The translations under genes and the position numbers were made by a program. 64,000 nt of DNA from Comamonadaceae bacterium (lineage in GTDB: Bacteria; Pseudomonadota; Gammaproteobacteria; Burkholderiales; Burkholderiaceae_C). The stretch spans positions 1-64,000 of the forward strand of contig JAIXOM010000013.1 in the NCBI GenBank assembly GCA_027486755.1, in the 5' to 3' direction. The notes under the pieces were generated by a model that had not been told where the DNA came from, ran no database searches, and saw only the letters and a list, made by a program, of their open reading frames with translations. Below, one piece after another: positions 24,227-33,984 of the stretch; within the stretch, counting starts at the first letter, position 1; the number at the start of each line of letters is the position of its first letter.

Positions 24227-24442
24227 ATGAACACCCCTGCCCTCATCCGCGAACCTCACATTGCCGACCCTGACAGTTTTTATGAAGAACTGATCGCCAG
24301 TCAGCACGGGCTCAGCGATGAACAGGCCGACATGGCGCTGGCCAAGCTGGTGCTGATCCTGGCCAACCACATCGGTGATCGCCAGGTGCTCAGCCAGGCT
24401 CTGGCGCTGGCGCGCAGCAACACACTGGCAGCCAAACCATGA
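24227..24442 (+). CDS. DUF2783-family small protein
   Basis: A 71-aa protein starting MNTPALIREPHIADPDSFYE, with LSDEQADMALAKLVLILANH in the middle. This matches what I recall of the DUF2783 family, which tends to accompany FAD monooxygenases. It is helical, acidic and has no catalytic motif, so it may be a subunit or chaperone of the hydroxylase. The ATG at 24227 is preferred to a TTG a few codons upstream. It starts 14 bases after the monooxygenase stop. Confidence 0.8.
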   Translation: MNTPALIREPHIADPDSFYEELIASQHGLSDEQADMALAKLVLILANHIGDRQVLSQALALARSNTLAAKP

Positions 24443-24565
24443 AAGCCAGCGCCCCGAAGCAAGCTTGGCCTGGCCGATCGCCCCGTGAGATCGGGTTTAA
24501 CCCAGGTCCTTCATCGTCGCCACATCTGTAACCTTGCGTCTTCAAACTCCAGAGAGGAAAACTCC

Positions 24566-25594
24566 ATGAAACCCCTGTTCAAACTCACAGCCCTGGCCGC
24601 CGGCTTGATCGCTGGCGCGGCTTCGGCCCAGACCGTCACCTTGAAGGTCCACCACTTCCTGGGGCCGCAGTCGATCCAACACACGACCATGCTCAAGACC
24701 TGGTGCGACAACATCGCCAAGGACTCCAATAACCGGCTCAACTGCCAGATCTACCCAGCCATGCAACTGGGCGGCTCGCCCCCGCAGTTGTTCGACCAGG
24801 CCAAGGACGGCGTGGCCGATGTGGTGTGGACAGTGGCTGGCTATACGGCCAACCGCTTTGTGCGCAGCCAGGTCTTCGAACTGCCCTTCATGATGACCAA
24901 TGCCGGCGCCACCAGTCGGGCAGCTTGGGATTTTGTGCAAAAACACGCCATGGACGAGTACAAGGACGTCAAGCTGCTGGCCGTGCACGTGCACGGCCCC
25001 GGCGTGATCTTCACCAAAAACAAGCCGATCACAAAAATCGAAGACTTGCGCGGCATGAAGGTGCGCGGCCCTACGGCCACCGTCACCAAGATGCTGGCCA
25101 ATATGGGCGCCACGCCAGTGGGCATGCCGGTGCCGCAAGTGCCCGAGGCCCTGTCCAAGGGCGTGATCGATGGCGCAGTGATCCCCTACGAAGTCGCGCC
25201 CGGCCTCAAAGTCAATGAGCTGACCAAATACGCCTCCGAGACGCCCAAAGGCTCGCCGGCCCTCTACACCACCTTCTTTGTGGTGCCGATGAACAAGGCC
25301 CGCTACGACTCCCTGCCGGCTGATCTCAAAGCGGTGATCGACAAGAACTCCGGCCGCGAGCTCTCCGCCTTCCTGGGCAGCACCCAGGAGGGTAACGACG
25401 TGCCCGGTCGCAAGGCTTTTGCCGAGACCCCGGGTTACACCATCACCCAGATCCCAGCCGCAGAGGTACAGCGTTGGAAGAAGGCCACCGACAACCTCGA
25501 CGACGAGTGGGTGGCCGACATGAACAAGCGCGGCTTCAATGGAAAAGCCATGCTCGATGACGCCATGTCGCTGGTGCAGCAGTACAGCAAGTGA
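24566..25594 (+). CDS. TRAP transporter periplasmic receptor (DctP family)
   Basis: A 342-aa DctP-type solute-binding protein with a Sec signal peptide (KPLFKLTALAAGLIAG, cleavage after ASAQ). The mature part has the family pattern PAMQLGGSPPQLFDQAKDGVADVVW, and the ligand-carboxylate arginine is probably in GMKVRGPTATVTKML. agagagga precedes the ATG. It closes the MBL-VOC-monooxygenase operon after a 123-base gap. The membrane subunits DctQ and DctM are encoded on the other strand, facing it across a terminator. Confidence 0.93.
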   Translation: MKPLFKLTALAAGLIAGAASAQTVTLKVHHFLGPQSIQHTTMLKTWCDNIAKDSNNRLNCQIYPAMQLGGSPPQLFDQAKDGVADVVWTVAGYTANRFVRSQVFELPFMMTNAGATSRAAWDFVQKHAMDEYKDVKLLAVHVHGPGVIFTKNKPITKIEDLRGMKVRGPTATVTKMLANMGATPVGMPVPQVPEALSKGVIDGAVIPYEVAPGLKVNELTKYASETPKGSPALYTTFFVVPMNKARYDSLPADLKAVIDKNSGRELSAFLGSTQEGNDVPGRKAFAETPGYTITQIPAAEVQRWKKATDNLDDEWVADMNKRGFNGKAMLDDAMSLVQQYSK

Positions 25595-25621
25595 GCATCG
25601 GCGGCCTGGGCCGCTGTCTTC

Positions 25622-25649
25622 AAAAAGCGGGGTATTTGCCCCGCTTTTT
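25622..25649. terminator. Bidirectional intrinsic terminator
   Basis: AAAAAGCGGGG (25622-25632), a 6-base loop TATTTG, then CCCCGCTTTTT (25639-25649). The stem is perfect, with A-tract and T-tract on the two sides, so it should work on both strands. It separates the convergent DctP and DctM genes. Confidence 0.93.
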
Positions 25650-25690
25650 TATGAGCCGCTTCTAAGGCAGTTCAGCACAGCTGATGCCAT

Positions 25691-27007
25691 TCAAGTGAGG
25701 TATTGCACCAGAAACAGACTGATACCCGGGAAGAACAGCAAGAGCAGGGTGCGCACCGTGTCGCTGATCAGAAACGGGGTGATGCCCTTGTAGCTCTCGC
25801 TGAGCGGGACATCCTTGGCCATGCCATTGACCACATAAACATTCAGGCCCACTGGCGGCGCCAGCATGCCAAAGCCCACCGTCATCAGCACCATGATGCC
25901 AAACCAGATCGCGGTGTACTCGGGCGTCATCCCGAAGTTAAGCTTCATGATGATGGGGAAAAAGATCGGAATCGTCAGCAGCAACATGGACAACTCGTCC
26001 ATCACCGCGCCCAACACCACATAAAGCAGCAAGATACCGCCGACCACCAGCAAGGGCGCCAGGTCCATGGCCACCACCATTTCAGCGAGTTGATTGGGCA
26101 CCTGGGTGCGCGCCAGCGCAGCATTCATGACGTCGGCGCCCATGAAAATCATGAAGATCATGGCCGAGCTCATGGCCGTGGCATAAAAGCACTCAATGAA
26201 GCTCGCGCGCGTGAGTTCGCCCTTGATCAGCGCCGCAATGAAGGTTGATGCGGCGCCGACGGCGGCACCTTCGGTCGGGGTAAAAAACCCGGCATAAATG
26301 CCGCCAAAAACGACAATAAAAATGACCGCAATCGGGAAGATACCCATGAGAGATTCAAGCGTGAGCTTCTCCACCTCTTCCTTGTCGGGGGCCTGGCCGG
26401 GCACCACGCGCACATAGATGGCAATCGCGATCATGTAACCCACCATCGCGATCAAGCCGGGCAGCATGGCGGCGGCGAACATTTTGGCGATGTTCTGCTC
26501 GGTCAGGATGGCATAAATCACTAGCGGCACCGATGGGGGAATCAAAATGCCCAGTGTGCCGCCGGCGGCCAGCGTGCCGGTCGCCAGACGACCGGAATAG
26601 CCGTGCCGTTTCATTTCTGGCAGGGCCACGCCAGTGATGGTGGCGGCGGTGGCCACCGAGGAGCCACAAATCGCGCCGAAGGCCGCACAAGCGAGCACCG
26701 CGCTCATTGCCAGCCCGCCCTTGAATCGGCCCATCACAGCCGCTGCGAACTTAAACAACGCCTTGCTAATGCCGCCCTGGGTGGCAAAGTGCCCCATCAG
26801 GATGAACAGGGGGATCACCGACAAGTCGTAATTGGCCAGCCGTGCAAAAGCCAGGTTGTTGATGAAATTGATGAAGGGCGAAAAACCGGACTGCAACACG
26901 AAGCCTGCGGTACCAGCGATGAACATCGCTCCCGCGATCGGCACACGCACCACCATCAGCACCAGCATCAGGCCAAAAATCAACAGAGCCAGTTGAACCG
27001 GTGTCAT
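25691..27007 (-). CDS. TRAP transporter large membrane subunit (DctM family)
   Basis: A 438-aa integral membrane protein with about 12-13 hydrophobic segments. It starts LALLIFGLMLVLMVVRVPIA and has FATQGGISKALFKF, GGTLGILIPPSVPLVIYA and FTPTEGAAVGA, all hallmarks of DctM and the ion-transporter superfamily. It uses a Na+ gradient to carry the ligand delivered by DctP. The start overlaps the DctQ stop by 4 bases. Partnership with the DctP facing it across the terminator is likely, although they are on opposite strands. Confidence 0.94.
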   Translation of the reverse strand: MTPVQLALLIFGLMLVLMVVRVPIAGAMFIAGTAGFVLQSGFSPFINFINNLAFARLANYDLSVIPLFILMGHFATQGGISKALFKFAAAVMGRFKGGLAMSAVLACAAFGAICGSSVATAATITGVALPEMKRHGYSGRLATGTLAAGGTLGILIPPSVPLVIYAILTEQNIAKMFAAAMLPGLIAMVGYMIAIAIYVRVVPGQAPDKEEVEKLTLESLMGIFPIAVIFIVVFGGIYAGFFTPTEGAAVGAASTFIAALIKGELTRASFIECFYATAMSSAMIFMIFMGADVMNAALARTQVPNQLAEMVVAMDLAPLLVVGGILLLYVVLGAVMDELSMLLLTIPIFFPIIMKLNFGMTPEYTAIWFGIMVLMTVGFGMLAPPVGLNVYVVNGMAKDVPLSESYKGITPFLISDTVRTLLLLFFPGISLFLVQYLT

Positions 27008-27495
27008 GCGACCCCCTGGCTGCTTTGATCGAATCTGGCCAGCGTCTGCGCGATGGCAATCACCGCCGCCAACGCAAAGGGGATGCTCATGCCCACCAGG
27101 ACAATCCAGTCCGGAAATCCCAGCAACATAGAAGCTCCCATGTTCTCCTTGGCACTGAGCGCGGCTACGCCACTGCGCCAGGACAACAGAATGAAAATCA
27201 CGGCCATCAGCAGATCACCGAAGCGATCGAGGCCATGGTTGAAGCGCGCACTGCGCTTGGCGGTGAAAAAGTCCACGATGATGTTGCCGCGCTCAAGCTG
27301 GCACAGGGGCATGAAAAAGGCCATCGCAATGCCACAGGCGATACCGGTGAGTTCGAAGTCACCGATCAAGGCTTTTTCAAAGAAATTGCGACCTACTACG
27401 CTGTAACAGGTCATGAGCATCAGGGCAGTGAGGATCAGACCGCCGATGATGCTGCAGGCTCTGGCGAGCCACCGGAGACGAGACGAAGGATTCAT
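27004..27495 (-). CDS. TRAP transporter small membrane subunit (DctQ family)
   Basis: A 163-aa membrane protein with four hydrophobic segments, the expected size for DctQ. The second segment ends in GRNFFEKALIGDFELTG, a conserved DctQ feature, and ERGNIIVDFFTAK is also typical. I chose the ATG at 27495 because the first membrane helix begins shortly after it. No good Shine-Dalgarno is visible, so the start is uncertain. The gap to the PaaX stop is 169 bases. Confidence 0.88.
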   Translation of the reverse strand: MNPSSRLRWLARACSIIGGLILTALMLMTCYSVVGRNFFEKALIGDFELTGIACGIAMAFFMPLCQLERGNIIVDFFTAKRSARFNHGLDRFGDLLMAVIFILLSWRSGVAALSAKENMGASMLLGFPDWIVLVGMSIPFALAAVIAIAQTLARFDQSSQGVA

Positions 27496-27664
27496 AGGAA
27501 TTATTGTTGGAGTGCAAGACAGATGAGAGTCGATCCGGCCAACCAAGGGTTCTCATTGAGCTTGGACCACCCGCGGGCCTCACGCTCGGCCAAGGCAATA
27601 TACCCGATGGGACGGTCTAAGGGCCGGCGATGACGCCCGTTGACAGGGGACAGCAAGACCTGCA

Positions 27665-28693
27665 TCAGACACTGCCCGTCAAGGGATCATGCAGGCCAAA
27701 GCGCTCGCCCACCAAAGCACTGGCTAAGGGAGTCTGACCATCGGCCAGGCGCAGCTTTTGGTTCAGATGACGCTCGGAGGGGGCCAGCAGCAGACCGTAC
27801 AGTTGCCGGCACAACTGACGCGCCTCATGCCCGGCCCACTGCGCTGGCAGCAGCACGCCGGGCAGTTGCGGATCACGCAGCAAGAGCCGGCGGTAGTCGT
27901 GAATCAGCAGGCTGCGAATGAGAAAGGCGCTGGCCTCGTCCATGGCGCCACCATGGCTTTGCCACTGCGCAAGGACAGGCGCATAGCTGTCCACAAAGGC
28001 ACGATAGGCCTGATCAAGATCCAACAGGTTCCAGGCGCGGCGCACCAAGTCAGCGTCCTTGCCCGACTCACTGAGCTGGGGATTGGCCGCCACCAAGGGC
28101 AGCAACCGACCCAACAGCGGCGCCAAGCCATCGGCCTGCAGTGATTCAAACACCAGCGCCAGATCCGCACTCGGATGGACGAAGCAGTCGCCGCCCAGTT
28201 CGCCAAAACCGTGCCAGAACAAGGCGCGGCGCAGTCGCTCTCGCGCGCTCGGCTCCAAAGCGGCGGTGACGGTGATCAGCCGCCAGCGTTGATCCCAGGG
28301 CGGCGATGCGCTGGCATAAATTTGACCCGAAGCTTGCACAAAACGGCGACGACCGGCGGGTGTGAGCCGGTAGTCGGAGCGCCGCCCCTGCACCACAGCC
28401 TCCAGCCAGTCGTCCTGCGCCAAACGGAATACCGCAGTGCGCACCAGCCGCTCGGACAGGCCCAGCGGTGCCAGCAGCTCGATCAAGCTGCCCAGCCAGA
28501 CGCAGCCGCCACGCGTCAGTATGCCGTCGCCGAACACGGAGACGATGATGGAGCCGGCCTGCCCCCTGCTCTGCGCCTTAAAGCGCTCAATACGGCCGCA
28601 GCTTGCGCAAAGCTGCGCCTGGCCTGAGCCAGCGACCGTGTGCGAACAAGCCGGCGCCGGCGCGAGCAGCTGGGCCGCCTCAGCGCTCGTCAT
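27665..28693 (-). CDS. paaX: PaaX-family transcriptional repressor
   Basis: A 342-aa GntR-related regulator that represses phenylacetate genes and is released by phenylacetyl-CoA. The winged-helix segment contains GDGILTRGGCVWLGSLIELL and RLVRTAVFRLAQDDWLEA, then the PaaX C-terminal domain (LLIHDYRRLLLRDPQLP, GHEARQLCRQLY). It is about 30 residues longer at the N-terminus than the PaaX I know. That extension carries C16, H18, C29 and C32. Its ATG overlaps the end of paaE by 14 bases, so it is co-translated with the operon it controls. Confidence 0.9.
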   Translation of the reverse strand: MTSAEAAQLLAPAPACSHTVAGSGQAQLCASCGRIERFKAQSRGQAGSIIVSVFGDGILTRGGCVWLGSLIELLAPLGLSERLVRTAVFRLAQDDWLEAVVQGRRSDYRLTPAGRRRFVQASGQIYASASPPWDQRWRLITVTAALEPSARERLRRALFWHGFGELGGDCFVHPSADLALVFESLQADGLAPLLGRLLPLVAANPQLSESGKDADLVRRAWNLLDLDQAYRAFVDSYAPVLAQWQSHGGAMDEASAFLIRSLLIHDYRRLLLRDPQLPGVLLPAQWAGHEARQLCRQLYGLLLAPSERHLNQKLRLADGQTPLASALVGERFGLHDPLTGSV

Positions 28694-29777
28694 AACTGAA
28701 GACCACGGCCGGCGTCCTCGCGCGCGCCTGGCAGCTCAGCACAAAGCCTTTGGCCATCTCATCGGCCTGCAAGGTGAAGTTGCGATCCATGCTGACCTCG
28801 CCCTCGAGCACCTTGCAGCGGCAGGTGCAGCACACCCCGCTCTTGCAGGAATAAGGCAGGTCGAGCCCGGCCTCGAGCGCGGCATCGAGCAGCAACTGAC
28901 CCGCGCGCACCGGCACCTCATGGGCCTTGCCGTCGAGCACCACCTTGAAGTCCACCACCGACGCGCCGCTGTCGGCCTGGCCGGCCGCGTCAAGCGCTGC
29001 CTGCACCCGCTGGGCCTGCTCGGTGCTGGTGGTAAAGCGCTCGCTGTGAATCCGGCTCTCGGGCACACCCACTTGCTTGAGCGCCGCTTCGGTGGCCTCG
29101 ATCATGGCCTGCGGCCCGCACACAAACACCTCGTCCATGCTGGCAGCCGGCAGCAGGGCTGAGACGATCGCCTTGACCTTGTCCCCGTCGATGCGCCCTT
29201 GCAGCAGATCGACCTCCTGCGCCTGCCGCGACAGCACATGGATCATGGTGAAGCGGTCGGGGTAGCGGTCCTTGAGGTCTTGCAAGGCTTCGTTGAACAT
29301 CACGCTGGCCATGCGGCGGTTACCGTAGATCAGGCTGAACTTGCTCTGGGGCTGCTCTTCCAGGGTGCTGGCGGCGATCGAGAGCACCGGGGTGATGCCC
29401 GAGCCGGCAGCAAAGCCGACCCGATGGATGGCGCGCGGACGGCGGACAGTAAAGCGCCCTTCGGGCGGCATTACAGCCATCACATCGCCAGCGCGCACAT
29501 GGCGCGTGGCCCAGTTGGAAAACACCCCACCGGGCACCGGCCGTATGCCCACCTCAAGTTCGCCGGCGGTGCGCAAGAGGCTGCGCGGGCTGCTGATGGA
29601 GTAGGTGCGCCGGATATCCTGGCCGTCGATGCGGGCGCGCAGGGTCAAAAACTGCCCGGGCTCGAAGGCGAAGGCCTCGCGCTGCTCAGGCGGAATTTGA
29701 AAGGCAATGGCCACCGCGCCGCCCGCTTCTGGGCTGACGCGTTTGACCAACAGATCATGAAAGCGGGGTGTCGACAT
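28680..29777 (-). CDS. paaE: Phenylacetyl-CoA 1,2-epoxidase reductase subunit PaaE
   Basis: A 365-aa flavin/iron-sulfur reductase that passes electrons from NADPH to the PaaA di-iron centre. The FAD domain has RRTYSISSPRS, the nucleotide domain has GFAAGSGITPVLSI, and the C-terminal ferredoxin domain has the plant-type motif CKSGVCCTC with a later cysteine in LSCQA. Domain order FAD-NAD-2Fe2S is diagnostic of PaaE. It lies 30 bases after paaD and overlaps paaX. Confidence 0.95.
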   Translation of the reverse strand: MSTPRFHDLLVKRVSPEAGGAVAIAFQIPPEQREAFAFEPGQFLTLRARIDGQDIRRTYSISSPRSLLRTAGELEVGIRPVPGGVFSNWATRHVRAGDVMAVMPPEGRFTVRRPRAIHRVGFAAGSGITPVLSIAASTLEEQPQSKFSLIYGNRRMASVMFNEALQDLKDRYPDRFTMIHVLSRQAQEVDLLQGRIDGDKVKAIVSALLPAASMDEVFVCGPQAMIEATEAALKQVGVPESRIHSERFTTSTEQAQRVQAALDAAGQADSGASVVDFKVVLDGKAHEVPVRAGQLLLDAALEAGLDLPYSCKSGVCCTCRCKVLEGEVSMDRNFTLQADEMAKGFVLSCQARARTPAVVFSYDER

Positions 29778-29807
29778 GGCAGGCGGGGCAGCGTCCAGCG
29801 GACGCCG

Positions 29808-30413
29808 TCAATAGGGCTTGAAATAGTCAAAGGGCTCGCGGCAGCTCAGGCAGCGGTACAAGGCTTTGCAGGCGGTCGAGCCAAAGTGCGAGGTTTCCAC
29901 CGTCTCCTGCGAGCCGCAGCGCGGACAGGCCACCGCCGGCGCCGCCTCTTGCCGAGGCATGAAGCGCAGCACCCTCGCACCGGCAGGCTGCGCTGGCACC
30001 GCCGCCGGCGGCGCAATGCCGTACGCATGCAGCTTTTGGCGGCCCTGCGGGCTGATCCAGTCGGTGCTCCAGGCTGGCGCGAGCTGGGTGAGGACCTCCA
30101 CGGGCAGGTGGGCACCGGCCAGAACCGCCACAATATCGTCGGCCATCTGCGTCATCGCGGGGCAGCCGCTGTAGGTCGGGGTGATCACGACCTGCCAGAT
30201 CGCGCCGCTCCAGCGCAGCTCGCGCACCACGCCCAGATCGAGCAGGCTGATGACCGGAATCTCGGGGTCACTGACTTGCTCGAGCAGCGTCCAGATGCGC
30301 GCGCGCATCTCATCGCTGCCGCCTGCCCCTGCGCTGACACCCTCGCTTGCACCTGCTGCGCTGCTGTGCAATGCAGCTTCGGCCGGCGACATCCGGATGT
30401 CGGCAATACTCAT
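29808..30413 (-). CDS. paaD: Phenylacetyl-CoA epoxidase assembly protein PaaD
   Basis: A 201-aa MIP18/DUF59-type Fe-S assembly factor of the PaaABCDE system. The hallmark VSDPEIPVISLLDLGVVREL lies in the first third, and the C-terminus has cysteine pairs CPRCG and RCLSCREPFDYFKPY. The ATG at 30413 is my choice among several starts. A GTG at 30446 would overlap paaC by 7 bases and add 11 residues. The N-terminal 35 residues are low complexity. Confidence 0.92.
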   Translation of the reverse strand: MSIADIRMSPAEAALHSSAAGASEGVSAGAGGSDEMRARIWTLLEQVSDPEIPVISLLDLGVVRELRWSGAIWQVVITPTYSGCPAMTQMADDIVAVLAGAHLPVEVLTQLAPAWSTDWISPQGRQKLHAYGIAPPAAVPAQPAGARVLRFMPRQEAAPAVACPRCGSQETVETSHFGSTACKALYRCLSCREPFDYFKPY

Positions 30414-30439
30414 GGCCGAGCGAGCCTCATCGGTACGAG

Positions 30440-31249
30440 CTACCACTGCGCGCCCGGATGGGCGCGGGCCACGCTTTGCAGATCGGTGAGCAGGTAAGTC
30501 AGATGCTCGGAATGGATGCCCTGCTTGCCCTGGCTGGTGTAGCCAGGCTCTTGAACCGGCAGGCGCAAGGTGGACTGCGCCAGACCTTCATCCACCAGCG
30601 CCTGAAAATCCTCAGCCAGATCGTGCCAGTTCAGACTCACACCTGCCGCCTGCAATTGCTGCTCCAGTGCGGTCTCGGTCCAAAACTCGCGGGTATAGGG
30701 CCACAGGTGATTGAGCGCGGCCTGCATGCGTGCGTGCGAGGTTTCGGTACCGTCACCCAGCTTGACCAGCCAGTCGCGCGAGTGGCGCAGGTGGTAGGTC
30801 GCCTCCTTGAGCGACTTGGCCGCAATCGCCGCCAAATCGGCATCGGCGCACTGGGCCAGCTGCTGCCACAGCGGCGCCATCAATGCGCTGTAGAGGAAGT
30901 TGCGGGTGATGGTGATGGCGTAGTCCATGTCGGCGAGGGCATGACCCACCAAGGGCCCGAACTGCGGCAGCTCGAGCAGTGTGTAATTGCCAAACGCGGT
31001 GGCGTCGCGAAAGTAGGCATAGTCGTCTTCGGTGGAGCCATCGCCAGCACGACTGGCCACCAGCGCGTAGAGCAGGCGGGCCTGGCCGATCAGATCGAGG
31101 CTGATATTGGCCTGCGCCAGGTCTTCCTCGAGGATGGGGCCATGGCCGCACCACTGGGCATTGCGCTGGCCCAGCACCAACGCGTTGTCGGCCAGGTGCA
31201 GCAGGTAGGCGCTGGGGGCCCTCACGGTCTGGGCTACTGCGGCGTCCAT
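30440..31249 (-). CDS. paaC: Phenylacetyl-CoA epoxidase structural subunit PaaC
   Basis: A 269-aa ferritin-like subunit that pairs with PaaA. Typical motifs are YLLHLADNALVLGQRNAQWC, GPILEEDLAQANISLDLIGQ and EDDYAYFRD. The catalytic di-iron site is in PaaA; PaaC is the stabilising partner in the known complex. The ATG at 31249 shares one base with the paaB stop (TGATG). A GTG one codon earlier is also possible. Confidence 0.95.
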   Translation of the reverse strand: MDAAVAQTVRAPSAYLLHLADNALVLGQRNAQWCGHGPILEEDLAQANISLDLIGQARLLYALVASRAGDGSTEDDYAYFRDATAFGNYTLLELPQFGPLVGHALADMDYAITITRNFLYSALMAPLWQQLAQCADADLAAIAAKSLKEATYHLRHSRDWLVKLGDGTETSHARMQAALNHLWPYTREFWTETALEQQLQAAGVSLNWHDLAEDFQALVDEGLAQSTLRLPVQEPGYTSQGKQGIHSEHLTYLLTDLQSVARAHPGAQW

Positions 31250-31563
31250 CACATATGCCCCACTTCGTTAGGAATGTCGTAGAAGGTCGGGTGCCGATAG
31301 ATCTTGTCGGCCGCCGGATCGAAAAGCTCGGCCTTGTCATCGGGCTGGCTGGCGGTGATCGCCTTGCTCGGCACCACCCAGATGCTGACCCCCTCCTGCC
31401 GGCGGGTGTAGACGTCGCGGGCCATCACCAGCGCCTGCGCGGCATCGGCGGCGTGCAAGCTGCCGCAGTGCTTGTGCTCCAGGCCTTGCTTGCTGCGCAC
31501 AAAAACCTCCCACAAGGGCCATTCCTTGAGCGCAGCGGCGGACGCGGTCTGGGACGAGTTCAT
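31249..31563 (-). CDS. paaB: Phenylacetyl-CoA epoxidase subunit PaaB
   Basis: A 104-aa small subunit of the epoxidase complex, full length for the family. It reads [20 protein letters not shown] and later [17 protein letters not shown]. It helps assemble the PaaAC heterodimers. The start overlaps the paaA stop by 4 bases (ATGA). Confidence 0.95.
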   Translation of the reverse strand: MNSSQTASAAALKEWPLWEVFVRSKQGLEHKHCGSLHAADAAQALVMARDVYTRRQEGVSIWVVPSKAITASQPDDKAELFDPAADKIYRHPTFYDIPNEVGHM

Positions 31564-32573
31564 GCAGCCTCCTTCATGCGGCGCTGTTCCTGTTTACGGG
31601 CATGGGCCAGGGCCGCCTCGCGCACCCAGGCGCCGTCTTGGTGGGCCTTGACCCGGGTCGCCAGCCTCTCCTTGTTACAGGGCCCGTTGCCATTGACCGT
31701 GTTCCAGAACTCGTCCCAATCAATCGGGCCGTAGTCATGGTGCTGACGTTCCTCGTTCCACTTGAGCAAGGGGTCAGGCAAGCTGACCCCCAGCACCTTG
31801 GCCTGCGGCACGGTGGCATCGACAAATTGCTGGCGCAGATCATCATTGCTGACCCGTTTGATGCCCCAGCGCATGCCCTGACCGCTGTTGGGGCTGTCGC
31901 TGTCGGGCGGGCCAAACATGGCCAGGCATTTCCACCACCAGCGGTTGACCGCGTCCTGCACCATGTCGCGCTGCGCCTGAGTGCCACGCATCATCACCAA
32001 CAAGGCCTCATAGCCCTGGCGCTGGTGAAAGCTCTCCTCCTTGCACACCCGCACCATGGCACGGGCATAGGGCCCGTAGCTGCAGCGGCACAGCGGCACC
32101 TGGTTCATGATGGCGGCGCCGTCAACCAGCCAGCCGACCACACCCACATCGGCCCAGTTGAGCGTCGGGTAGTTAAAAATCGAGCTGTACTTGGCCCGAC
32201 CGCTGTGCAGGGCATCGAGCATCTGGTCGCGGCTGGTACCCAGGGTTTCGGCGGCGCTGTAGAGGTACAGGCCATGGCCGCCTTCATCTTGCACCTTGGC
32301 CAGTAAGATGGCCTTGCGCTTAAGGCTAGGCGCCCGGCTGATCCAGTTGCCCTCGGGCAGCATGCCCACAATCTCGCTGTGTGCATGCTGGCTGATCTGG
32401 CGCACCAGGGTCTTGCGGTAGGCCTCGGGCATCCAGTCCTGCGGCTCGATGCGACCGTCGGCGTCTATGCAAGCGTCAAAGCGGGCCATGCGCTCGGCCG
32501 GCTCGCTCAGAGCCAGCGGCTGCACGGTGCGGCTGCCGGCCTCATCGGGCACGCTCATCGATTGGGTATACAT
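31560..32573 (-). CDS. paaA: Phenylacetyl-CoA epoxidase catalytic subunit PaaA
   Basis: A 337-aa di-iron oxygenase that turns phenylacetyl-CoA into its ring 1,2-epoxide. Ligand-bearing helices include [18 protein letters not shown] and [17 protein letters not shown]. The ATG at 32573 has caggag upstream; an in-frame start 14 codons earlier is rejected. It is followed without gaps by paaB, paaC and then paaD and paaE, the standard epoxidase order. Confidence 0.96.
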   Translation of the reverse strand: MYTQSMSVPDEAGSRTVQPLALSEPAERMARFDACIDADGRIEPQDWMPEAYRKTLVRQISQHAHSEIVGMLPEGNWISRAPSLKRKAILLAKVQDEGGHGLYLYSAAETLGTSRDQMLDALHSGRAKYSSIFNYPTLNWADVGVVGWLVDGAAIMNQVPLCRCSYGPYARAMVRVCKEESFHQRQGYEALLVMMRGTQAQRDMVQDAVNRWWWKCLAMFGPPDSDSPNSGQGMRWGIKRVSNDDLRQQFVDATVPQAKVLGVSLPDPLLKWNEERQHHDYGPIDWDEFWNTVNGNGPCNKERLATRVKAHQDGAWVREAALAHARKQEQRRMKEAA

Positions 32574-32611
32574 GGTCTGTTCTCCTGGATGCTGCTGAAA
32601 ATGTCCGGCCC

Positions 32612-33937
32612 TCAAACCTGCGCCGGTCGCTCGTCCCAGACCCGCCGGGCCTTGCCCGTCTGGGTTCGGGGCAAGGCGCCAAAGTCCATCACCTGGACCT
32701 CGGTGGACACCCCCACCAAGGTCTTGATGCGCTGCTGCACCGAACGCGCCAGCGCGCTGCGCTCATCGGCGCTGATGCGACCACTGACCGCCGGCTGCAG
32801 TTCACAGCGCACCTGAACATTGTCCAGGTGGCCGTCGCGGGTGAGTACGATCTGATAATTGCCCGACAGCTGCGGCTCGCGCAGCACCTGCTCCTCGATC
32901 TGGGTCGGAAACACATTGACGCCGCGCACGATCAGCATGTCGTCGGAGCGGCCGACGATGCGGCTCATGCGGCGAAACGAGCGGCTGGTGGGCGGCAGCA
33001 GCCGGGTGAGATCGCGGGTGCGGTAGCGGATGATGGGCAGGGCCTGCTTGGTCAGCGAGGTAAACACCAGCTCGCCCTCCTGGCCATCGGCCACCGGTTC
33101 GCCGGTCTCGGGGTTGATGATCTCCGGGTAAAAGTGATCCTCCCAGATCACCGGACCATCCTTGCTCTCTATGCATTCGCAGGCCACGCCAGGGCCCATG
33201 ACCTCAGACAGGCCGTAGATGTCGACCGCGTCGAGCCCCAGCTTGCGCTCGATCTCGCCGCGCATCCCCTCACCCCAGGGCTCAGCCCCAAAGATGCCGA
33301 CCTTGAGGGAGATGTCCTCGGGGGCGATGCCCAAGCGTGCGAATTCCTCTGCGATGACCAGCGAGTACGAGGGGGTGACCATGATGATGTCGGGCTTGAA
33401 GTCGACGATCAGCTGCACCTGCTTTTCGGTCTGACCGCCCGACATGGGCACCACGGTGCAACCCAGACGCTCGGCACCGTAATGCGCACCCAAACCGCCG
33501 GTGAACAGGCCATAGCCATAGGCCACATGCACCATATCGCCCGCCCGGCCACCGGCGGCGCGGATCGAGCGGGCCACCAGATCGGCCCAGTTGTCGATAT
33601 CGGTCTGGGTGTAGCCGACCACGGTCGGCTTGCCGGTGGTCCCTGAGGAGGCATGCACCCTGACCACCTGTTCACGCGGTACCGCGAACAGGCCAAAGGG
33701 ATAGTTATCGCGCAGATCGGCCTTGGTGGTGAAAGGAAAGCGCGCCAGGTCGGCCAGGGTTTTGAGCTCATCCGGATGAACGCCCTGCGCCTCGAACTGG
33801 CGCCGGTAGTGCGGCACATGGTCGTAGGCCTGCTTGAGCGTCCAGCGCAGGCGCTCAACTTGCAGGGCGCTGATCTCATCGCGGCTGGCGGTCTCTATCG
33901 GATCGAGATCGCCGGGGCGGGGCGTCTTGACGGGCAT
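32612..33937 (-). CDS. paaK: Phenylacetate-CoA ligase
   Basis: A 441-aa AMP-forming ligase that activates phenylacetate with ATP and CoA. The phosphate-binding motif is [14 protein letters not shown], and [15 protein letters not shown] and [15 protein letters not shown] are typical of PaaK. Its length matches the family. It lies between paaI and paaA on the same strand with gaps of about 40-50 bases. Confidence 0.96.
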   Translation of the reverse strand: MPVKTPRPGDLDPIETASRDEISALQVERLRWTLKQAYDHVPHYRRQFEAQGVHPDELKTLADLARFPFTTKADLRDNYPFGLFAVPREQVVRVHASSGTTGKPTVVGYTQTDIDNWADLVARSIRAAGGRAGDMVHVAYGYGLFTGGLGAHYGAERLGCTVVPMSGGQTEKQVQLIVDFKPDIIMVTPSYSLVIAEEFARLGIAPEDISLKVGIFGAEPWGEGMRGEIERKLGLDAVDIYGLSEVMGPGVACECIESKDGPVIWEDHFYPEIINPETGEPVADGQEGELVFTSLTKQALPIIRYRTRDLTRLLPPTSRSFRRMSRIVGRSDDMLIVRGVNVFPTQIEEQVLREPQLSGNYQIVLTRDGHLDNVQVRCELQPAVSGRISADERSALARSVQQRIKTLVGVSTEVQVMDFGALPRTQTGKARRVWDERPAQV

Positions 33938-33984
33938 GGTGTCTCCTGGACTTGCTTTGGTGTTGTACTGGCGCGCCTGAGGGC

